NCBI RefSeq assembly: GCF_036021035.1
Contig: NZ_CP107930.1
Span: 2,232,001-2,296,000 of the forward strand
Origin: Kineococcus sp. NBC_00420
GTDB taxonomy: Bacteria > Actinomycetota > Actinomycetes > Actinomycetales > Kineococcaceae
Direction: 5' to 3'
DNA length: 64,000 bases
Shown: in pieces, positions 9,500-18,694 of the stretch
Position numbering within the stretch: position 1 is the first letter of the stretch
Layout of the letters: every line of letters begins with the position of its first letter
Notes under the pieces: generated by a model
Database searches by the model: none
What the model was told of the DNA's origin: nothing
Seen by the model: the letters and a program-made list of their open reading frames with translations, nothing else
Translations under genes and position numbers: made by a program

Positions 9500-10383
9500 C
9501 GGGACACCTCCTGGAACAGGTCGGACAACGAGGGCAGCAGCGGGGCGAAGGAGCGGACCGGGCCGCGGCGGAGGGCCTCGGCGAGAACCCGCTGGTCGAG
9601 GTCGGGATCACCGTGGAGTTCGAGGACGGTCCCGTCGGCACGCCGTTCCAGCACCCGGACGCCGGGGACGTCGTCCAGCCAGCCGAGGTCGGCGTCGGCG
9701 ACGAGCCGGAAGCGGGATCCGGCCCGTTCCCGGCGCAGCTTCTCCGGTTCTCCCGCGGCGACGACCCGACCGGCGTGCAGGATGACGAGTTCGTCGCAGA
9801 GCCGGTCGACGAGGTCGAGCTGGTGGCTGGAGAAGAGGACACCCACCCCCGCCGCGACCTTCTCCCGCAGCAGGTCCGCCATCGCGTCGACGGCGATCGG
9901 GTCGAGACCGGAGAACGGTTCGTCGAGGACCAGCAGTTCCGGGTCGTGCACCAGGGAGGCCGCCACCTGGACCCGCTGCTGGTTCCCCAGCGAGAGCGAC
10001 TCCAGCTTGTCGCCGGACCGGTCACCCAGCCCGAGCCGTTCCAGCAGGTCCTGGCCCCGCTTCGCGGCGACCCCGCGGTCCACCCCGTGCAGCCGGGCCA
10101 GGAACACCAGCTGTTCCAGCAACCTGCCCTTGGGGTAGAGACCGCGTTCCTCCGGCATGTAGCCGAACCGGCGGCGGACGGCGAGGTCGGGGACCTTCCC
10201 GCGGAACGTCACCGTCCCGGAGTCCGCAGCCAGCACGCCGAGGGCGATCCGCATCGTGGTGGTCTTCCCGGCACCGTTCGCCCCGACGAAGCCCACCATG
10301 CGTCCGTCCGGAACGCTGATGCTGACGCCGTCGAGAGCGAGACGGTCCCCGAAGGTCCTGGTGATCTTGTCGAGGACGAGCAT
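9496..10383 (-). CDS. ABC transporter ATP-binding protein (NatA-like)
   Basis: The 295-residue ATPase has Walker A GANGAGKT (34-41), signature SLGNQQRV (131-138) and Walker B LLVLDEPFSGLDP (150-162), followed by a C-terminal region of about 80 residues as found in NatA/YhaQ-type exporters. It powers the permease encoded by the overlapping downstream gene. The ATG at 10383 lies 6 bases after TAGGTT on this strand, a leaderless promoter layout, so the two-gene exporter probably has its own promoter in the 94 bases before modC. Confidence 0.88.
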   Translation of the reverse strand: MLVLDKITRTFGDRLALDGVSISVPDGRMVGFVGANGAGKTTTMRIALGVLAADSGTVTFRGKVPDLAVRRRFGYMPEERGLYPKGRLLEQLVFLARLHGVDRGVAAKRGQDLLERLGLGDRSGDKLESLSLGNQQRVQVAASLVHDPELLVLDEPFSGLDPIAVDAMADLLREKVAAGVGVLFSSHQLDLVDRLCDELVILHAGRVVAAGEPEKLRRERAGSRFRLVADADLGWLDDVPGVRVLERRADGTVLELHGDPDLDQRVLAEALRRGPVRSFAPLLPSLSDLFQEVSR

Positions 10384-10477
10384 CCCCCGAACCTAGGGGA
10401 ACCCTGAGAGACCCCGCGTCCGACGATCGTCGCAGTACGAGCTCCCCCGGGTCGGCGGGACGGGCGAGCCGTCGTCG

Positions 10478-11545
10478 TCAGGCGCTGGCGAGGATCCGGA
10501 CCGCCGTCGCCTTGACGACCAGGTGCACGGGGCTGCCGGGGGCCAGGTCGAGTTCCGCCGCCGCCGCGACGGTGATGTCGGCCAGGACGTCGTGACCGGC
10601 CGGCGCGTCCGGTCGGGCCCGCACGCGGACGACCTCCCCGCGGGGAACGACGTCGAGCACCGTCGCGGACCACCGGTTGCGCGGACTCCCGCCGGGGTCG
10701 CTCGCGTGCACCGACACCACGGAGGGGCTGAAGAGGGCGACGCCGTGCTCCCCCACCGCGCCCGTGACCAGCCCGTGCACCACGGTGCCGTCCGCGGTGG
10801 CCAGGCCGTCCGCGGTGATGGTCCCGGGGATCAGCACCAGACCCGCCAGCCTGGCCCCGAACGCGCTCTTCGGCGAGGACAGGACCTGCTGCGCCGGACC
10901 GCGTTCAGCGACCCGACCGGCTTCGAGCACGACGACCTGGTCGGCGAGGGCCAGCGCGTCGAGGGGGTCGTGGGTCACCAGGACCGCGCAGCGCCCGGTG
11001 CCGCGCAGGACCCGGCGCAGGACCTGCCGGACCTCGGGGGCGGCGGTGACGTCGAGCGCGGCCATCGGTTCGTCCAGCAGCAACAGCCTCGGCTCGGCGG
11101 CGAGCGCCCGCGCGATCGCGACTCGCTGGGCCTGACCGCCGGACAGTTCGTGGGGGCGACGGCCCGCGAAGGGGGTCATCCCGACGTCCCCGAGCAGCTG
11201 CCGGGCCCGTTCGCGGGCGTGGGTGCGGGAGCTACCGGCACTGCGCGGGCCGAAGGCCACGTTCGCCTCGACGCTGAGGTGCGGGAAGAGCATCGCGTCC
11301 TGGGCGAGCAGGCCGACCCCGCGGCGGTGCGGGGGGACGAAGGTCCCGCGGTCGTCGACCAGCACCTCGCCGTCGAGGACGACCCGTCCCGCGGTCGGTC
11401 GCAGCAACCCTGCGAGCAGTCCCAGCAGCGTCGACTTCCCGGCGCCGTTCGGCCCCAGGACGGCGAGGACCTGCCCGGGGGCGACCGACAACTCGAGGTC
11501 GACGTCCCGCGGGGCGAACCGGACGGCGACCTCCAGACCGGCCAT
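10478..11545 (-). CDS. modC: molybdate ABC transporter ATP-binding protein ModC
   Basis: This 355-residue protein has Walker A GPNGAGKST (31-39), signature LSGGQAQR (134-141), Walker B LLLLDEP (154-160) and a C-terminal TOBE/Mop domain (about 285-350) ending in VHLVVKATAVRIL, which binds molybdate or tungstate. It energises ModB. The ATG at 11545 overlaps the last base of the modB stop (TGATG). Order regulator-modA-modB-modC with overlaps throughout marks a single translationally coupled operon. Molybdate rather than sulfate is favoured by the Mop domains at both ends of the operon. Confidence 0.93.
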   Translation of the reverse strand: MAGLEVAVRFAPRDVDLELSVAPGQVLAVLGPNGAGKSTLLGLLAGLLRPTAGRVVLDGEVLVDDRGTFVPPHRRGVGLLAQDAMLFPHLSVEANVAFGPRSAGSSRTHARERARQLLGDVGMTPFAGRRPHELSGGQAQRVAIARALAAEPRLLLLDEPMAALDVTAAPEVRQVLRRVLRGTGRCAVLVTHDPLDALALADQVVVLEAGRVAERGPAQQVLSSPKSAFGARLAGLVLIPGTITADGLATADGTVVHGLVTGAVGEHGVALFSPSVVSVHASDPGGSPRNRWSATVLDVVPRGEVVRVRARPDAPAGHDVLADITVAAAAELDLAPGSPVHLVVKATAVRILASA

Positions 11546-12351
11546 CAGAACACCCCCCGCCCCTGCCGTCCGCGGACCACCACGACGACGACCACCGCGA
11601 CGACGACGAGCAGCAGCGACAACGCGGCCGCGGCGTCCGGGTCGGTCTCGCGGACGAGGTAGATCTCCAGCGGCAACGTCCGGGTCACGCCCTGGAGGCT
11701 GCCGGCGAACGTCAGGGTCGCGCCGAACTCCCCCAGGGCGCGGGCGAAGGCCAGCACCGCACCGGACACCAGCCCCGGCACCACCAGCGGCAACGTCACC
11801 CGGAACAGCACCCGACCGGGTCTCGCGCCCAGCGTCGCGGCGACGGCCTCGTAGCGCCGGCCCGCCGTGCGCAGGGCTCCCTCGAGGCTCAGGACCAGGA
11901 ACGGCAGCGACACGAACGTCTGGGCGATGACCACGGCCACGGTGGTGAAGGCGACGGTGACGCCGAAACCCTCCAGCGTGGACCCGAACAGGCCCCTGCG
12001 GCCGAAGGTGTAGACCAGCGCGAGCCCGCCGACGACGGGCGGCAGCACGAGGGGCAGCAGGACGATGGAGCGCAGCACCCGCATCCCGGGGAAGTCGCTG
12101 CGGGCCAGCACCAACGCCATCGGGACCCCGAGGACGAGGCAGGCGAGGGTGCTGGCCGAGGCCGTCTTCAGGCTGAGCAGCAGCGCGGCGCGGGAGGAGT
12201 CGGAGGTGATGAGCGGCACGAAGCCCGCCCACGGCACCCGCGACAGGATCCCGGCGAGCGGGGCGAGGAACAGCAGCAACCCCACCGCCGCCGGGACGAA
12301 CACCCACCGCGGCAGCGCACTCCCCTCCACCGCACCGCCGCGCCGGGTCAC
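11545..12351 (-). CDS. modB: molybdate ABC transporter permease ModB
   Basis: The 268-residue permease has about six transmembrane segments and the binding-protein-dependent transport signature [21 protein letters not shown] in its cytoplasmic loop, where ModC docks. It forms the membrane channel for molybdate import. The GTG/ATG start region overlaps the modA stop (ATGA) and its own stop overlaps modC. Confidence 0.92.
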   Translation of the reverse strand: MTRRGGAVEGSALPRWVFVPAAVGLLLFLAPLAGILSRVPWAGFVPLITSDSSRAALLLSLKTASASTLACLVLGVPMALVLARSDFPGMRVLRSIVLLPLVLPPVVGGLALVYTFGRRGLFGSTLEGFGVTVAFTTVAVVIAQTFVSLPFLVLSLEGALRTAGRRYEAVAATLGARPGRVLFRVTLPLVVPGLVSGAVLAFARALGEFGATLTFAGSLQGVTRTLPLEIYLVRETDPDAAAALSLLLVVVAVVVVVVVRGRQGRGVF

Positions 12352-13148
12352 TTCGTCGGCGCGCCGAACCCGGCGTCCTGCAGGACCTTCTCGCCCGCGG
12401 TGCCGGTGACGAACGTGACGAACTCCGACGCGAGGTCGGCGTCCTTCGCGTCCTTCAGGGTGGCGATCGGGTAGGTGTTCACCGCACTGGCGGACTCGGG
12501 GAACTCCACCCCGGTGACCTCGTCGCCCGCGGCGGTGACGTCGGTGACGTAGACGAGGCCGGCGTCCGCCTCGCCCGAGGTGACCTTGCCGAGCACGTCG
12601 GTCACCGAGGACTCCTCACTGACCGGGCTGAGCGTGACCCCGGAGGACGTCTCGACGGTCTGCGTCGCGGAACCGCAGGGAACCTGCGCGGCGCAGACGA
12701 CGACCTTCACCCCCGGTTTCGCCAGGTCCGCGAACGTCTTGATCCCGGCGGGGTTGCCTGCGGGAGTGGCGATCTCGAGGACGTTGGTGGCGAAGTCGAC
12801 CGGATCGGCCGCGGTCAGCGACTGGTCGGTGACCTTCGCCATGTTCTTCTCGTCGGCCGAGGCGAACACGTCCGCCGGGGCACCCTCGGTGATCTGGGTG
12901 ACGAGGTCGGAGGAACCGGCGAAGCTGAACGTGACGGTGACGCCCGGGTTCGCGGCCTCGAACTCCTTGCCGATCGCGGTGAAGGAGTTCTTCAGCGACG
13001 CGGCCGCGAACACGGTGAGGGTCCGGGCCTCCGCTGTCGTCGTGGCGGAACTCGACGTCGCCGCCGGGGTCGCGGCGTCGTCGCTGGAACCGCAGGCGGC
13101 GAGCAGAGCACCTGCGGCGACCAGGGCGAGCAGTGGGCGGATCCTCAC
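12348..13148 (-). CDS. modA: molybdate-binding lipoprotein ModA
   Basis: This 266-residue protein begins with a lipoprotein signal peptide whose lipobox LLAAC places the lipidated residue at Cys19, then a Ser/Thr/Ala-rich linker and a periplasmic-binding fold typical of Mod[18 protein letters not shown] near the start, [13 protein letters not shown], and [11 protein letters not shown]. It captures molybdate or tungstate outside the membrane for ModBC. Its start overlaps the stop of the HTH-Mop regulator (ATGA). Confidence 0.93.
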   Translation of the reverse strand: MRIRPLLALVAAGALLAACGSSDDAATPAATSSSATTTAEARTLTVFAAASLKNSFTAIGKEFEAANPGVTVTFSFAGSSDLVTQITEGAPADVFASADEKNMAKVTDQSLTAADPVDFATNVLEIATPAGNPAGIKTFADLAKPGVKVVVCAAQVPCGSATQTVETSSGVTLSPVSEESSVTDVLGKVTSGEADAGLVYVTDVTAAGDEVTGVEFPESASAVNTYPIATLKDAKDADLASEFVTFVTGTAGEKVLQDAGFGAPTK

Positions 13149-13555
13149 GAGCGGTTCCCCTCGGGGGTCTCGACGATGACCGTCGTCGCCTTGACCACGG
13201 CCGTGGCCCGGCTACCGGGTTCGAGGCCGAGTTCCTCGGCGGCCTCGCGACTCATGAGCGAGACGACCCGGTGCGGACCGCACTGCATCTCGACCTGCGC
13301 CATGACGCCGTCGGCGACGACCCGCGTCACCAGTCCGACGAAGTGGTTGCGCGCCGAGCGCGTCACGCCCGTGGTGTCGGTGGCGGCCGAGGCGGCGTGC
13401 TGCACCGCGAACGCGGCGAGCACGGCTCCGTCCACGACGGTCCGGCCGTTCTCGTCCTTGCTGCTCGCCAGTGCGCCGGCGTCCGCCCAGCGGCGGGCGG
13501 TGTCGTCGGAGACGCCGAGCAGGTCGGCGACGTCACGGATGCGGTAGAGCGGCAC
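13145..13555 (-). CDS. HTH-Mop molybdate-responsive regulator (ModE-like)
   Basis: The 136-residue protein couples an N-terminal MerR/excisionase-like helix-turn-helix (YRIRDVADLLGVSDDTARRW) to a C-terminal molbindin/TOBE domain (about 70-130; RNHFVGLVTRVVADGVMAQV to ATAVVKATTVIVE) that binds molybdate. It heads the mod operon and probably controls it. I chose GTG 13555, which lies 6 bases after TACAGT on this strand (leaderless layout), over an in-frame start 39 bases upstream; the helix-turn-helix begins at once from this start. Confidence 0.85.
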   Translation of the reverse strand: MPLYRIRDVADLLGVSDDTARRWADAGALASSKDENGRTVVDGAVLAAFAVQHAASAATDTTGVTRSARNHFVGLVTRVVADGVMAQVEMQCGPHRVVSLMSREAAEELGLEPGSRATAVVKATTVIVETPEGNRS

Positions 13556-13561
13556 GACCCG

Positions 13562-13583
13562 ACTGTAGCCGCAACTACGGCTA
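13562..13583 (-). promoter_or_regulatory. mod operon promoter with overlapping inverted repeat
   Basis: On the minus strand TACAGT (plus 13562-13567) is the -10, 6 bases before the regulator GTG. An inverted repeat, TAGCCG-N6-CGGCTA (plus 13566-13583), overlaps the -10 and runs into the spacer. A repressor bound here would block the promoter, so this is the best candidate operator for the HTH-Mop regulator encoded just downstream. Confidence 0.5.
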
Positions 13584-13612
13584 GCAGTCCGCACGAAGAC
13601 CGCAGGTGCGGA

Positions 13613-14023
13613 TCAGTTTCGCGGGGCCCGCAGCAACGCCGTCATCTCCGGCAGGGCGAACACCTGCGCCACCGCGACACCGGACTGGCGGCCCAGCTCC
13701 GGGTCGGCCCCGGCGTCCAGCAGCTCCGTCACGATGTCGGTGGCCTGGCGGAAGACCGCCGCCCCGATCGCCGTCTGGCCCTTGTCGTTCACCCGGGAGT
13801 GGTCGGCGCCGCGCTCGAGCAGGGCCCGGACCGTCTCGGTGTGCACGTGGTAGGCCGCGAGGATCAGCAGCGTGTCCCCGCCGGAGTTCGTGAGGTTGAC
13901 CGGGACCCCGGAGTCGACCCGCGCGGTCAGCTCCGCCGTCTCGCCCTCGCGGGCCAGGTCGAAGGTCTCGTGCAGGAAGGCCAGTTCGTCCTCGGTCAGG
14001 GCGGTGCGGGGTCCCTCGCTCAC
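13613..14023 (-). CDS. ankyrin-repeat protein
   Basis: The 136-residue acidic protein has about three ankyrin repeats: VNLTNSGGDTLLILAAYHVH, SRVNDKGQTAIGAAVFRQ, and PELGRQSGVAVAQVFAL, each with the helix-turn pattern and a following LLDAGAD or LLERGAD segment. Ankyrin proteins mediate protein contacts; no enzyme domain is present. I chose GTG 14023, 6 bases after TACGAT on this strand and with no Shine-Dalgarno; an upstream in-frame ATG would add 55 Arg-rich residues not typical of the family. Confidence 0.75.
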   Translation of the reverse strand: MSEGPRTALTEDELAFLHETFDLAREGETAELTARVDSGVPVNLTNSGGDTLLILAAYHVHTETVRALLERGADHSRVNDKGQTAIGAAVFRQATDIVTELLDAGADPELGRQSGVAVAQVFALPEMTALLRAPRN

Positions 14024-14165
14024 CGCCGGATCGTAACGGGGTCTGGCGCCCGCACGGGTCACGGCCGTACGGTTGCTGAACCGGTTCGGTTCCTCGGACC
14101 GGGGACGTGGGCGTCCAGGGACGGTCGCCCCGCGAGCAGCACGCGAGAGGACGAGAACCCCACTC

Positions 14166-14924
14166 ATGGCCGACAAGACACTCGACACGTCGAAGATCTC
14201 CGTACAGCTCTACACGGTGCGCGACGCGCTCGCCGCCGACCTCGACGCCACCCTGGCCCGCCTCGCCGGCTTCGGCTTCCGCCAGGTGGAGCCGTTCGGC
14301 CTCACCGAGAAGGCGGACGAGCTCGCCCCGGCACTGGCGAAGGCCGGGCTGACCGCACCGAGCACCCACGCCAAGGTCGTGGGCGGTGACATCGAGGCCG
14401 TGCTGGTCGCCGCCGCGAAGACGGGGACGACGCTCGTCGTCGAACCCCACGTCGACCCCGCGCGCTGGACCACCGCCGAGGACGTCGCCGCGGTCGCCGC
14501 CGAGCTCAACGCCGCCGCGCTCCGCGCCGCCGACGCCGGGGTGACCATCGGCTACCACAACCACCAGTTCGAGCTCGAGACGAAGATCGGCGGCCGCCCC
14601 GCCCTCGAGGTCTTCGCCGACCACCTCGCGGACGGGGTCGCCCTCGAGGTCGACACCTACTGGGTCGTCGTCGGCGGCGTCGAGGTCCCCGACCTGCTCG
14701 GCCGCCTCGGCGAGCGCGTGCGCGCGGTCCACCTCAAGGACGGTGACGGCAGCCGGGACACGAAGAAGCAGGTCGCCTTCGGGTCCGGCGACCTCGACGT
14801 CGCCGCGATCCTCGCGGCCTCGGCGGGGGTCGACCTCGGGGTCGTCGAGCTCGACGACACCACCGGCGATGTCTTCGACGCCGTGCAGGGCAGCTACGAC
14901 TACCTGACGAAGGCCCTGTCGTGA
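14166..14924 (+). CDS. sugar phosphate isomerase/epimerase (xylose-isomerase-like TIM barrel)
   Basis: The 252-residue protein is an AP-endonuclease-2/xylose-isomerase-like barrel with the metal-site segments VEPHVD, GYHNHQFE, EVDTYW and VHLKDGDG. Members isomerise or dehydrate sugars, inosose or related ketoses. It starts at ATG 14166 and its stop overlaps the GTG of a Gfo/Idh/MocA dehydrogenase (GTGA), so the two act together, probably on one sugar or cyclitol. The substrate is not evident. Confidence 0.83.
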   Translation: MADKTLDTSKISVQLYTVRDALAADLDATLARLAGFGFRQVEPFGLTEKADELAPALAKAGLTAPSTHAKVVGGDIEAVLVAAAKTGTTLVVEPHVDPARWTTAEDVAAVAAELNAAALRAADAGVTIGYHNHQFELETKIGGRPALEVFADHLADGVALEVDTYWVVVGGVEVPDLLGRLGERVRAVHLKDGDGSRDTKKQVAFGSGDLDVAAILAASAGVDLGVVELDDTTGDVFDAVQGSYDYLTKALS

Positions 14925-16033
14925 GCGAGACCCGCACAGGACCGGTCGGGATCGGCATCGTCGGCGCCGGCGTCATCAGCGGCACCTACCTGGAGAACCT
15001 CACGGCGTTCCCCGACGTGCGGGTCCACGCCATCGGCGACCTCTTCCCCGAGGCCGCCGCGGCCCGGGCCGCGGAGCACGGTGTCCCGGTCCACGGCGGC
15101 ATCGACGCCGTGCTGGGCAACCCGGACGTCGAGATCGTCGTGAACCTGACGATCCCCGCGGCCCACGTCGAGGTGTCGCTCGCGGCGATCTCGGCCGGCA
15201 AGCACGTCTGGTCGGAGAAGCCCGTCGCCCTCGACCGCGAGGGCGGTCAGCGCCTGATCGACGCGGCGGAGGCGGCCGGTGTCCGGTTGGGCTGTGCGCC
15301 GGACACGTTCCTGGGCGCGGGGCTGCAGACCTCGCTCAAGGCGCTGGCCCGGGGCGACATCGGGACCCCGCTGACGGCGCTGACCCTGATGCAGTCCCCC
15401 GGTCCGGAGTCCTGGCACCCGAACCCGGCGTTCCTCTTCCAGACCGGGGCCGGTCCGCTGTTCGACATCGGGCCCTACTACCTCACGACGCTGGTCCAGG
15501 CGTTCGGCCCGGTCGCCTCGGTCGCGGCCATCGCCTCGACGGCGCGGTCCCAGCGCGTCATCGGCTCGGGGCCCAAGGCGGGCGAGACCTTCGACGTGAC
15601 CGTGCCGACCCACGTCAGCGCCATCGCGCAGTTCCGCAGCGGCCAGAGCTCGCAGAGCATCTTCAGCTTCGACTCCCCCCTCCCCCGGGCGGGGTTCGTG
15701 GAGATCACCGGCACCGACGCGACCCTGGCCCTGCCGGACCCGAACACCTTCGACGGCGACGTCCAGATCCGCCGCCGCGGCAGTGAGGAGTGGGAGGTCC
15801 TGGCCTCCACGACGGCGCTGTCCACCCGCGGTACCGGGGTCCTCGAGATGGCCCGCGCCATCCGGGCGGGACGTCCGCACCGCGTCCAGGGCGCCCTGGC
15901 CCACCACGTGGTCGACGTCATGGAGTCGATCGCCGAGTCCGCGCAGAGCGGCGCGTTCGTGCCCGTGAGCAGCACCGTCGAGGCCGCGGCCCCGCTCCCC
16001 GACGACTGGGACCCCACGGCCGCCACGGTCTGA
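14921..16033 (+). CDS. Gfo/Idh/MocA-family NAD(P)-dependent dehydrogenase
   Basis: The 370-residue enzyme has the Rossmann motif GIVGAGVISGTYLENL (about 12-27) and the family signature SEKPVA with its catalytic Lys near residue 100, followed by the C-terminal alpha/beta domain (DIGPYYLTTLV). It oxidises or reduces a sugar or cyclitol hydroxyl. The GTG start overlaps the stop of the isomerase gene. A hairpin terminator follows at once. Confidence 0.87.
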   Translation: MSETRTGPVGIGIVGAGVISGTYLENLTAFPDVRVHAIGDLFPEAAAARAAEHGVPVHGGIDAVLGNPDVEIVVNLTIPAAHVEVSLAAISAGKHVWSEKPVALDREGGQRLIDAAEAAGVRLGCAPDTFLGAGLQTSLKALARGDIGTPLTALTLMQSPGPESWHPNPAFLFQTGAGPLFDIGPYYLTTLVQAFGPVASVAAIASTARSQRVIGSGPKAGETFDVTVPTHVSAIAQFRSGQSSQSIFSFDSPLPRAGFVEITGTDATLALPDPNTFDGDVQIRRRGSEEWEVLASTTALSTRGTGVLEMARAIRAGRPHRVQGALAHHVVDVMESIAESAQSGAFVPVSSTVEAAAPLPDDWDPTAATV

Positions 16034-16043
16034 CCGCCTCCGA

Positions 16044-16079
16044 TCCGTGATCCCGCGGGACCACCAACGGGATCACGGA
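16044..16079. terminator. hairpin terminator after the Gfo/Idh/MocA gene
   Basis: A perfect 12-base-pair stem, TCCGTGATCCCG with its complement, around a 12-base loop begins 10 bases after the stop codon. It shares an 11-base arm with the hairpin at 63920-63962. Confidence 0.7.
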
Positions 16080-16186
16080 CCGGGCATCGGCCATGGGGCT
16101 GATGCCGGCCCGGACGGGTCATCCTCTGGGCTGATCTCCAGCCCGGGACGTCCACGGGGCTCCGAAAGAGACTTACCCTGGGGCAC

Positions 16187-16921
16187 GTGCCCCTGCTCGC
16201 CGAGTTCACGACCGCGCTGTCCACCTCGTTGCCGGCGGCGGCACCCGCTCTGCTGCCCGACTGGGCCAGCCCCGAGACGTTCCTGGACACCCTCGGCCCC
16301 GCCGCTCTGTGGGTCGCCATGGCCATCGTGTTCGTCGAGTGCGGGCTGTTCATGTTCTTCCTGCCGGGCGACTCCCTGCTGTTCACCGTCGGGTTGTTCA
16401 CCCACTCCGACGTCCTGCGGGAACCGATCTGGCTCTCCTGCCTGCTGCTGTCCGTCGCGGCGTTCCTCGGCAACGTCGTCGGCTACGAGATCGGACGCAA
16501 GGCGGGGCCGGCGTTGTTCGACCGGCCGAACTCGAAACTGCTGACCCCCAAGCGGATCCAGCAGACCAGCGAGTTCTTCGAGCGATTCGGGGCCCGTGCC
16601 ATCATCCTGGCCCGGTTCGTGCCCGTCGTCCGCACCTTCATCACCCTCGCCGCGGGCGCAGGTGCCATGTCCCGCAGGACGTTCCTGACGTTCTCGGCGA
16701 TCGGCGCCGTGCTCTGGGCGACCGGCATCACGCTGCTCGGCTACGCGCTGGGCAACATCACGCTGATCCGGAACAACCTCGAACTGGGCCTGCTGCTGCT
16801 CGTCGTGCTCTCGCTCATCCCGGTCGGGATCGAGTTCCTGCGCGCCCGGGCCAAGGAGCGCCACCGCACGGCCTCGCTGCCGGCGCAGTCGAACGGCAAG
16901 ACCCCCGAGAACCAGCGCTGA
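16187..16921 (+). CDS. DedA-family membrane protein
   Basis: The 244-residue protein has the DedA/VTT fold: FVECGLFMFFLPGDSLLF near residue 45, GNVVGYEIGRKAG, FFERFGARAIILARFVPVVRTF and AGAGAMSRRTF. DedA proteins are half-transporter-like membrane proteins linked to undecaprenyl-phosphate or phospholipid scrambling and membrane potential. The GTG start lies 7 bases after TACCCT. A second DedA gene lies about 0.5 kb downstream with a thioesterase between. Confidence 0.88.
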   Translation: MPLLAEFTTALSTSLPAAAPALLPDWASPETFLDTLGPAALWVAMAIVFVECGLFMFFLPGDSLLFTVGLFTHSDVLREPIWLSCLLLSVAAFLGNVVGYEIGRKAGPALFDRPNSKLLTPKRIQQTSEFFERFGARAIILARFVPVVRTFITLAAGAGAMSRRTFLTFSAIGAVLWATGITLLGYALGNITLIRNNLELGLLLLVVLSLIPVGIEFLRARAKERHRTASLPAQSNGKTPENQR

Positions 16922-16945
16922 GCCGCCACCCGGCAGGATGTCCGG

Positions 16946-17374
16946 GTGGCTCGTCGGCGGTTGTCCCTGTCCCTGCGGTGGGGGGACATGGACGCCTACC
17001 GCCACATCAACAACGTCGAGATCATGCGGCTCCTCGAGGAGGCCCGCGTGCGCGCCTTCGGGCTGGAGTCCCCCGACGGTTCGGCGCCGATGCTGGCGAC
17101 CGGGATGGTCGTGGCGAAGCACACCGTCGAGTACCTGCGACCGCTGGACTACCGCCTCGCCCCGGTCGCCGTCGACCTCTGGGTGGGCCGAACGGGTGGA
17201 GCCAGCTTCGAGGTCGACTACGAGCTCCTCGAACCCGACACCGACGCCGTCGGTGAGCTCCGGACCTACGTCCGCGCCTCCACGGTGTGCGTCGCCTACG
17301 ACTTCGACGAGGGTCGTCCCCGGCGCCTCGACGACGACGAACGCCGCAGGCTGGCCCTGCTGGCCGACGACTGA
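16946..17374 (+). CDS. acyl-CoA thioesterase, 4HBT hot-dog fold
   Basis: The 142-residue protein is a single hot-dog domain with the 4-hydroxybenzoyl-CoA-thioesterase motif RWGDMDAYRHINNVEIMRLLEEAR, the Asp of GDMD being the usual catalytic residue. It would hydrolyse an acyl thioester. GTG 16946 lies 6 bases after CAGGAT, a leaderless layout. It sits between two DedA genes, all on the same strand but each with its own -10-like box. Confidence 0.85.
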   Translation: MARRRLSLSLRWGDMDAYRHINNVEIMRLLEEARVRAFGLESPDGSAPMLATGMVVAKHTVEYLRPLDYRLAPVAVDLWVGRTGGASFEVDYELLEPDTDAVGELRTYVRASTVCVAYDFDEGRPRRLDDDERRRLALLADD

Positions 17375-17404
17375 GGTCGACCTGCCTTCTGGCAGGATCA
17401 CGAG

Positions 17405-18025
17405 GTGTCCGACTGGATCGCACAGCTCGCCGACCCTCAGCTCGAGGACCTCGGCGCGGTCGGGCTGTACGTCCTCGTCTTCGGGATCGTGTTCGCCGAG
17501 ACGGGCACCCTCATCGGGTTCTGGCTGCCCGGCAGCAGCGTCCTCTTCACGGCCGGTCTCATCTCCGCCCGCGACGACTCCCCCGTCTCGCTGACCGTCC
17601 TGGTCGTCGGGGTGACGCTGGCGGCCGTCCTGGGCGACACCGTCGGGTACTGGTCCGGACGCCGGCTGGGTCGGCCCTGGCTGCTGCGCCGGGCCCGGAA
17701 GGCCGCCCGGCACCTGCCCCGGGCCGAGGCGTTCTACGCGAAGTACGGCTGGTTCGCGGTGGTGGCCTGCCGGTTCATCCCGTGGTTGCGCGCGTTCACG
17801 CCGATCATCGCCGGCACGGCCGCGATGCCCTACGCCAAGTTCGCCTCCGCGAACGTCGTGGGCGCCCTGTGCTGGGGCGCGCTGCTGGTGCTCGCCGGTC
17901 ACGCCGCCGACTCCCACCCCTGGGTGCGGACGACGGCGTACGCGATCGCCGGGACCGCCATCGTCTTCTCCTTCGTCGTGCCTCTCGCGGCCTGGATCCG
18001 GCGGCGTCGACGGGCGCGCGCGTGA
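17405..18025 (+). CDS. DedA-family membrane protein
   Basis: The 206-residue protein has the DedA signature FAETGTLIGFWLPGSSVLF, GDTVGYWSGRRLG, and FYAKYGWFAVVACRFIPWLRAFTPIIAGTA, with four to five membrane segments. Its role is the same broad one as the upstream DedA protein, with which it shares only family-level similarity. GTG 17405 follows CAGGAT by 6 bases. Its stop overlaps the GTG of the YigZ-family gene. Confidence 0.87.
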   Translation: MSDWIAQLADPQLEDLGAVGLYVLVFGIVFAETGTLIGFWLPGSSVLFTAGLISARDDSPVSLTVLVVGVTLAAVLGDTVGYWSGRRLGRPWLLRRARKAARHLPRAEAFYAKYGWFAVVACRFIPWLRAFTPIIAGTAAMPYAKFASANVVGALCWGALLVLAGHAADSHPWVRTTAYAIAGTAIVFSFVVPLAAWIRRRRRARA

Positions 18026-18657
18026 GGGACCCCCTGCCCGTCCCGGCCCGCGCGGTGCGGACCGAGACGAGCGTGGAGCGGTCCCGGTTCGTCGCGACCC
18101 TGGAGCCGGTGCGCGACGTCGACGGTGTCGACGCGGTGCTCGCCCGGGTCCGCAAGGAGTTCCCCGACGCCCGTCACCACTGCACGGCCTCGGTCCTGGG
18201 CGAGGACGGCACGCAGCAGCGCTCGCACGACGACGGCGAACCGGCCGGTACGGCGGGTGCCCCGATGCTGGCCGCGCTGAACGGTGCGGGGGTGACCGGC
18301 GTGCTCGCCGTGGTCACGCGGTACTTCGGCGGTGTCCTGCTGGGCACGGGGGGGCTGGTCCGCGCCTACGGCTCCGCCGTGTCCGGTGCGCTCGCCGAGG
18401 CCGGCGTGCTGCGCCGTCGCTGGGTCGACCTCGTCGAAGTGCGCGCGAGCCTCGCCGACGGCGGCCGCCTGGAGGCCGACCTGCGGCACGGCTTCGACGT
18501 CGAGGACGTGGTGTGGGGCGGCGAGGGCTGGTCCGCGACGCTCGCCCTGGCCCCGGAGGGGACGGGAGCGCTCGCCGCCCACCTGGCCGCGGGCGGGTTC
18601 GCCACCGAGCTCGGGGCACCGCGACGGGCCGTGCGCACCGTAGGGAACGCCACCTGA
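18022..18657 (+). CDS. YigZ/IMPACT-family protein
   Basis: The 211-residue protein has the UPF0029/IMPACT N-terminal domain with ARHHCTASVLG, SHDDGEPAGTAGAPML and VTRYFGGVLLGTGGLVRAYG, and a C-terminal domain of about 65 residues as in YigZ. The family is linked to translation or nucleotide-dependent regulation but the bacterial function is unsettled. Its GTG overlaps the upstream DedA stop (GTGA), so the two are co-translated. Confidence 0.87.
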   Translation: MRDPLPVPARAVRTETSVERSRFVATLEPVRDVDGVDAVLARVRKEFPDARHHCTASVLGEDGTQQRSHDDGEPAGTAGAPMLAALNGAGVTGVLAVVTRYFGGVLLGTGGLVRAYGSAVSGALAEAGVLRRRWVDLVEVRASLADGGRLEADLRHGFDVEDVVWGGEGWSATLALAPEGTGALAAHLAAGGFATELGAPRRAVRTVGNAT

Positions 18658-18694
18658 TCACCGGGCCGTGAGCCCCGGTCCCCGGGCGGGTGGC

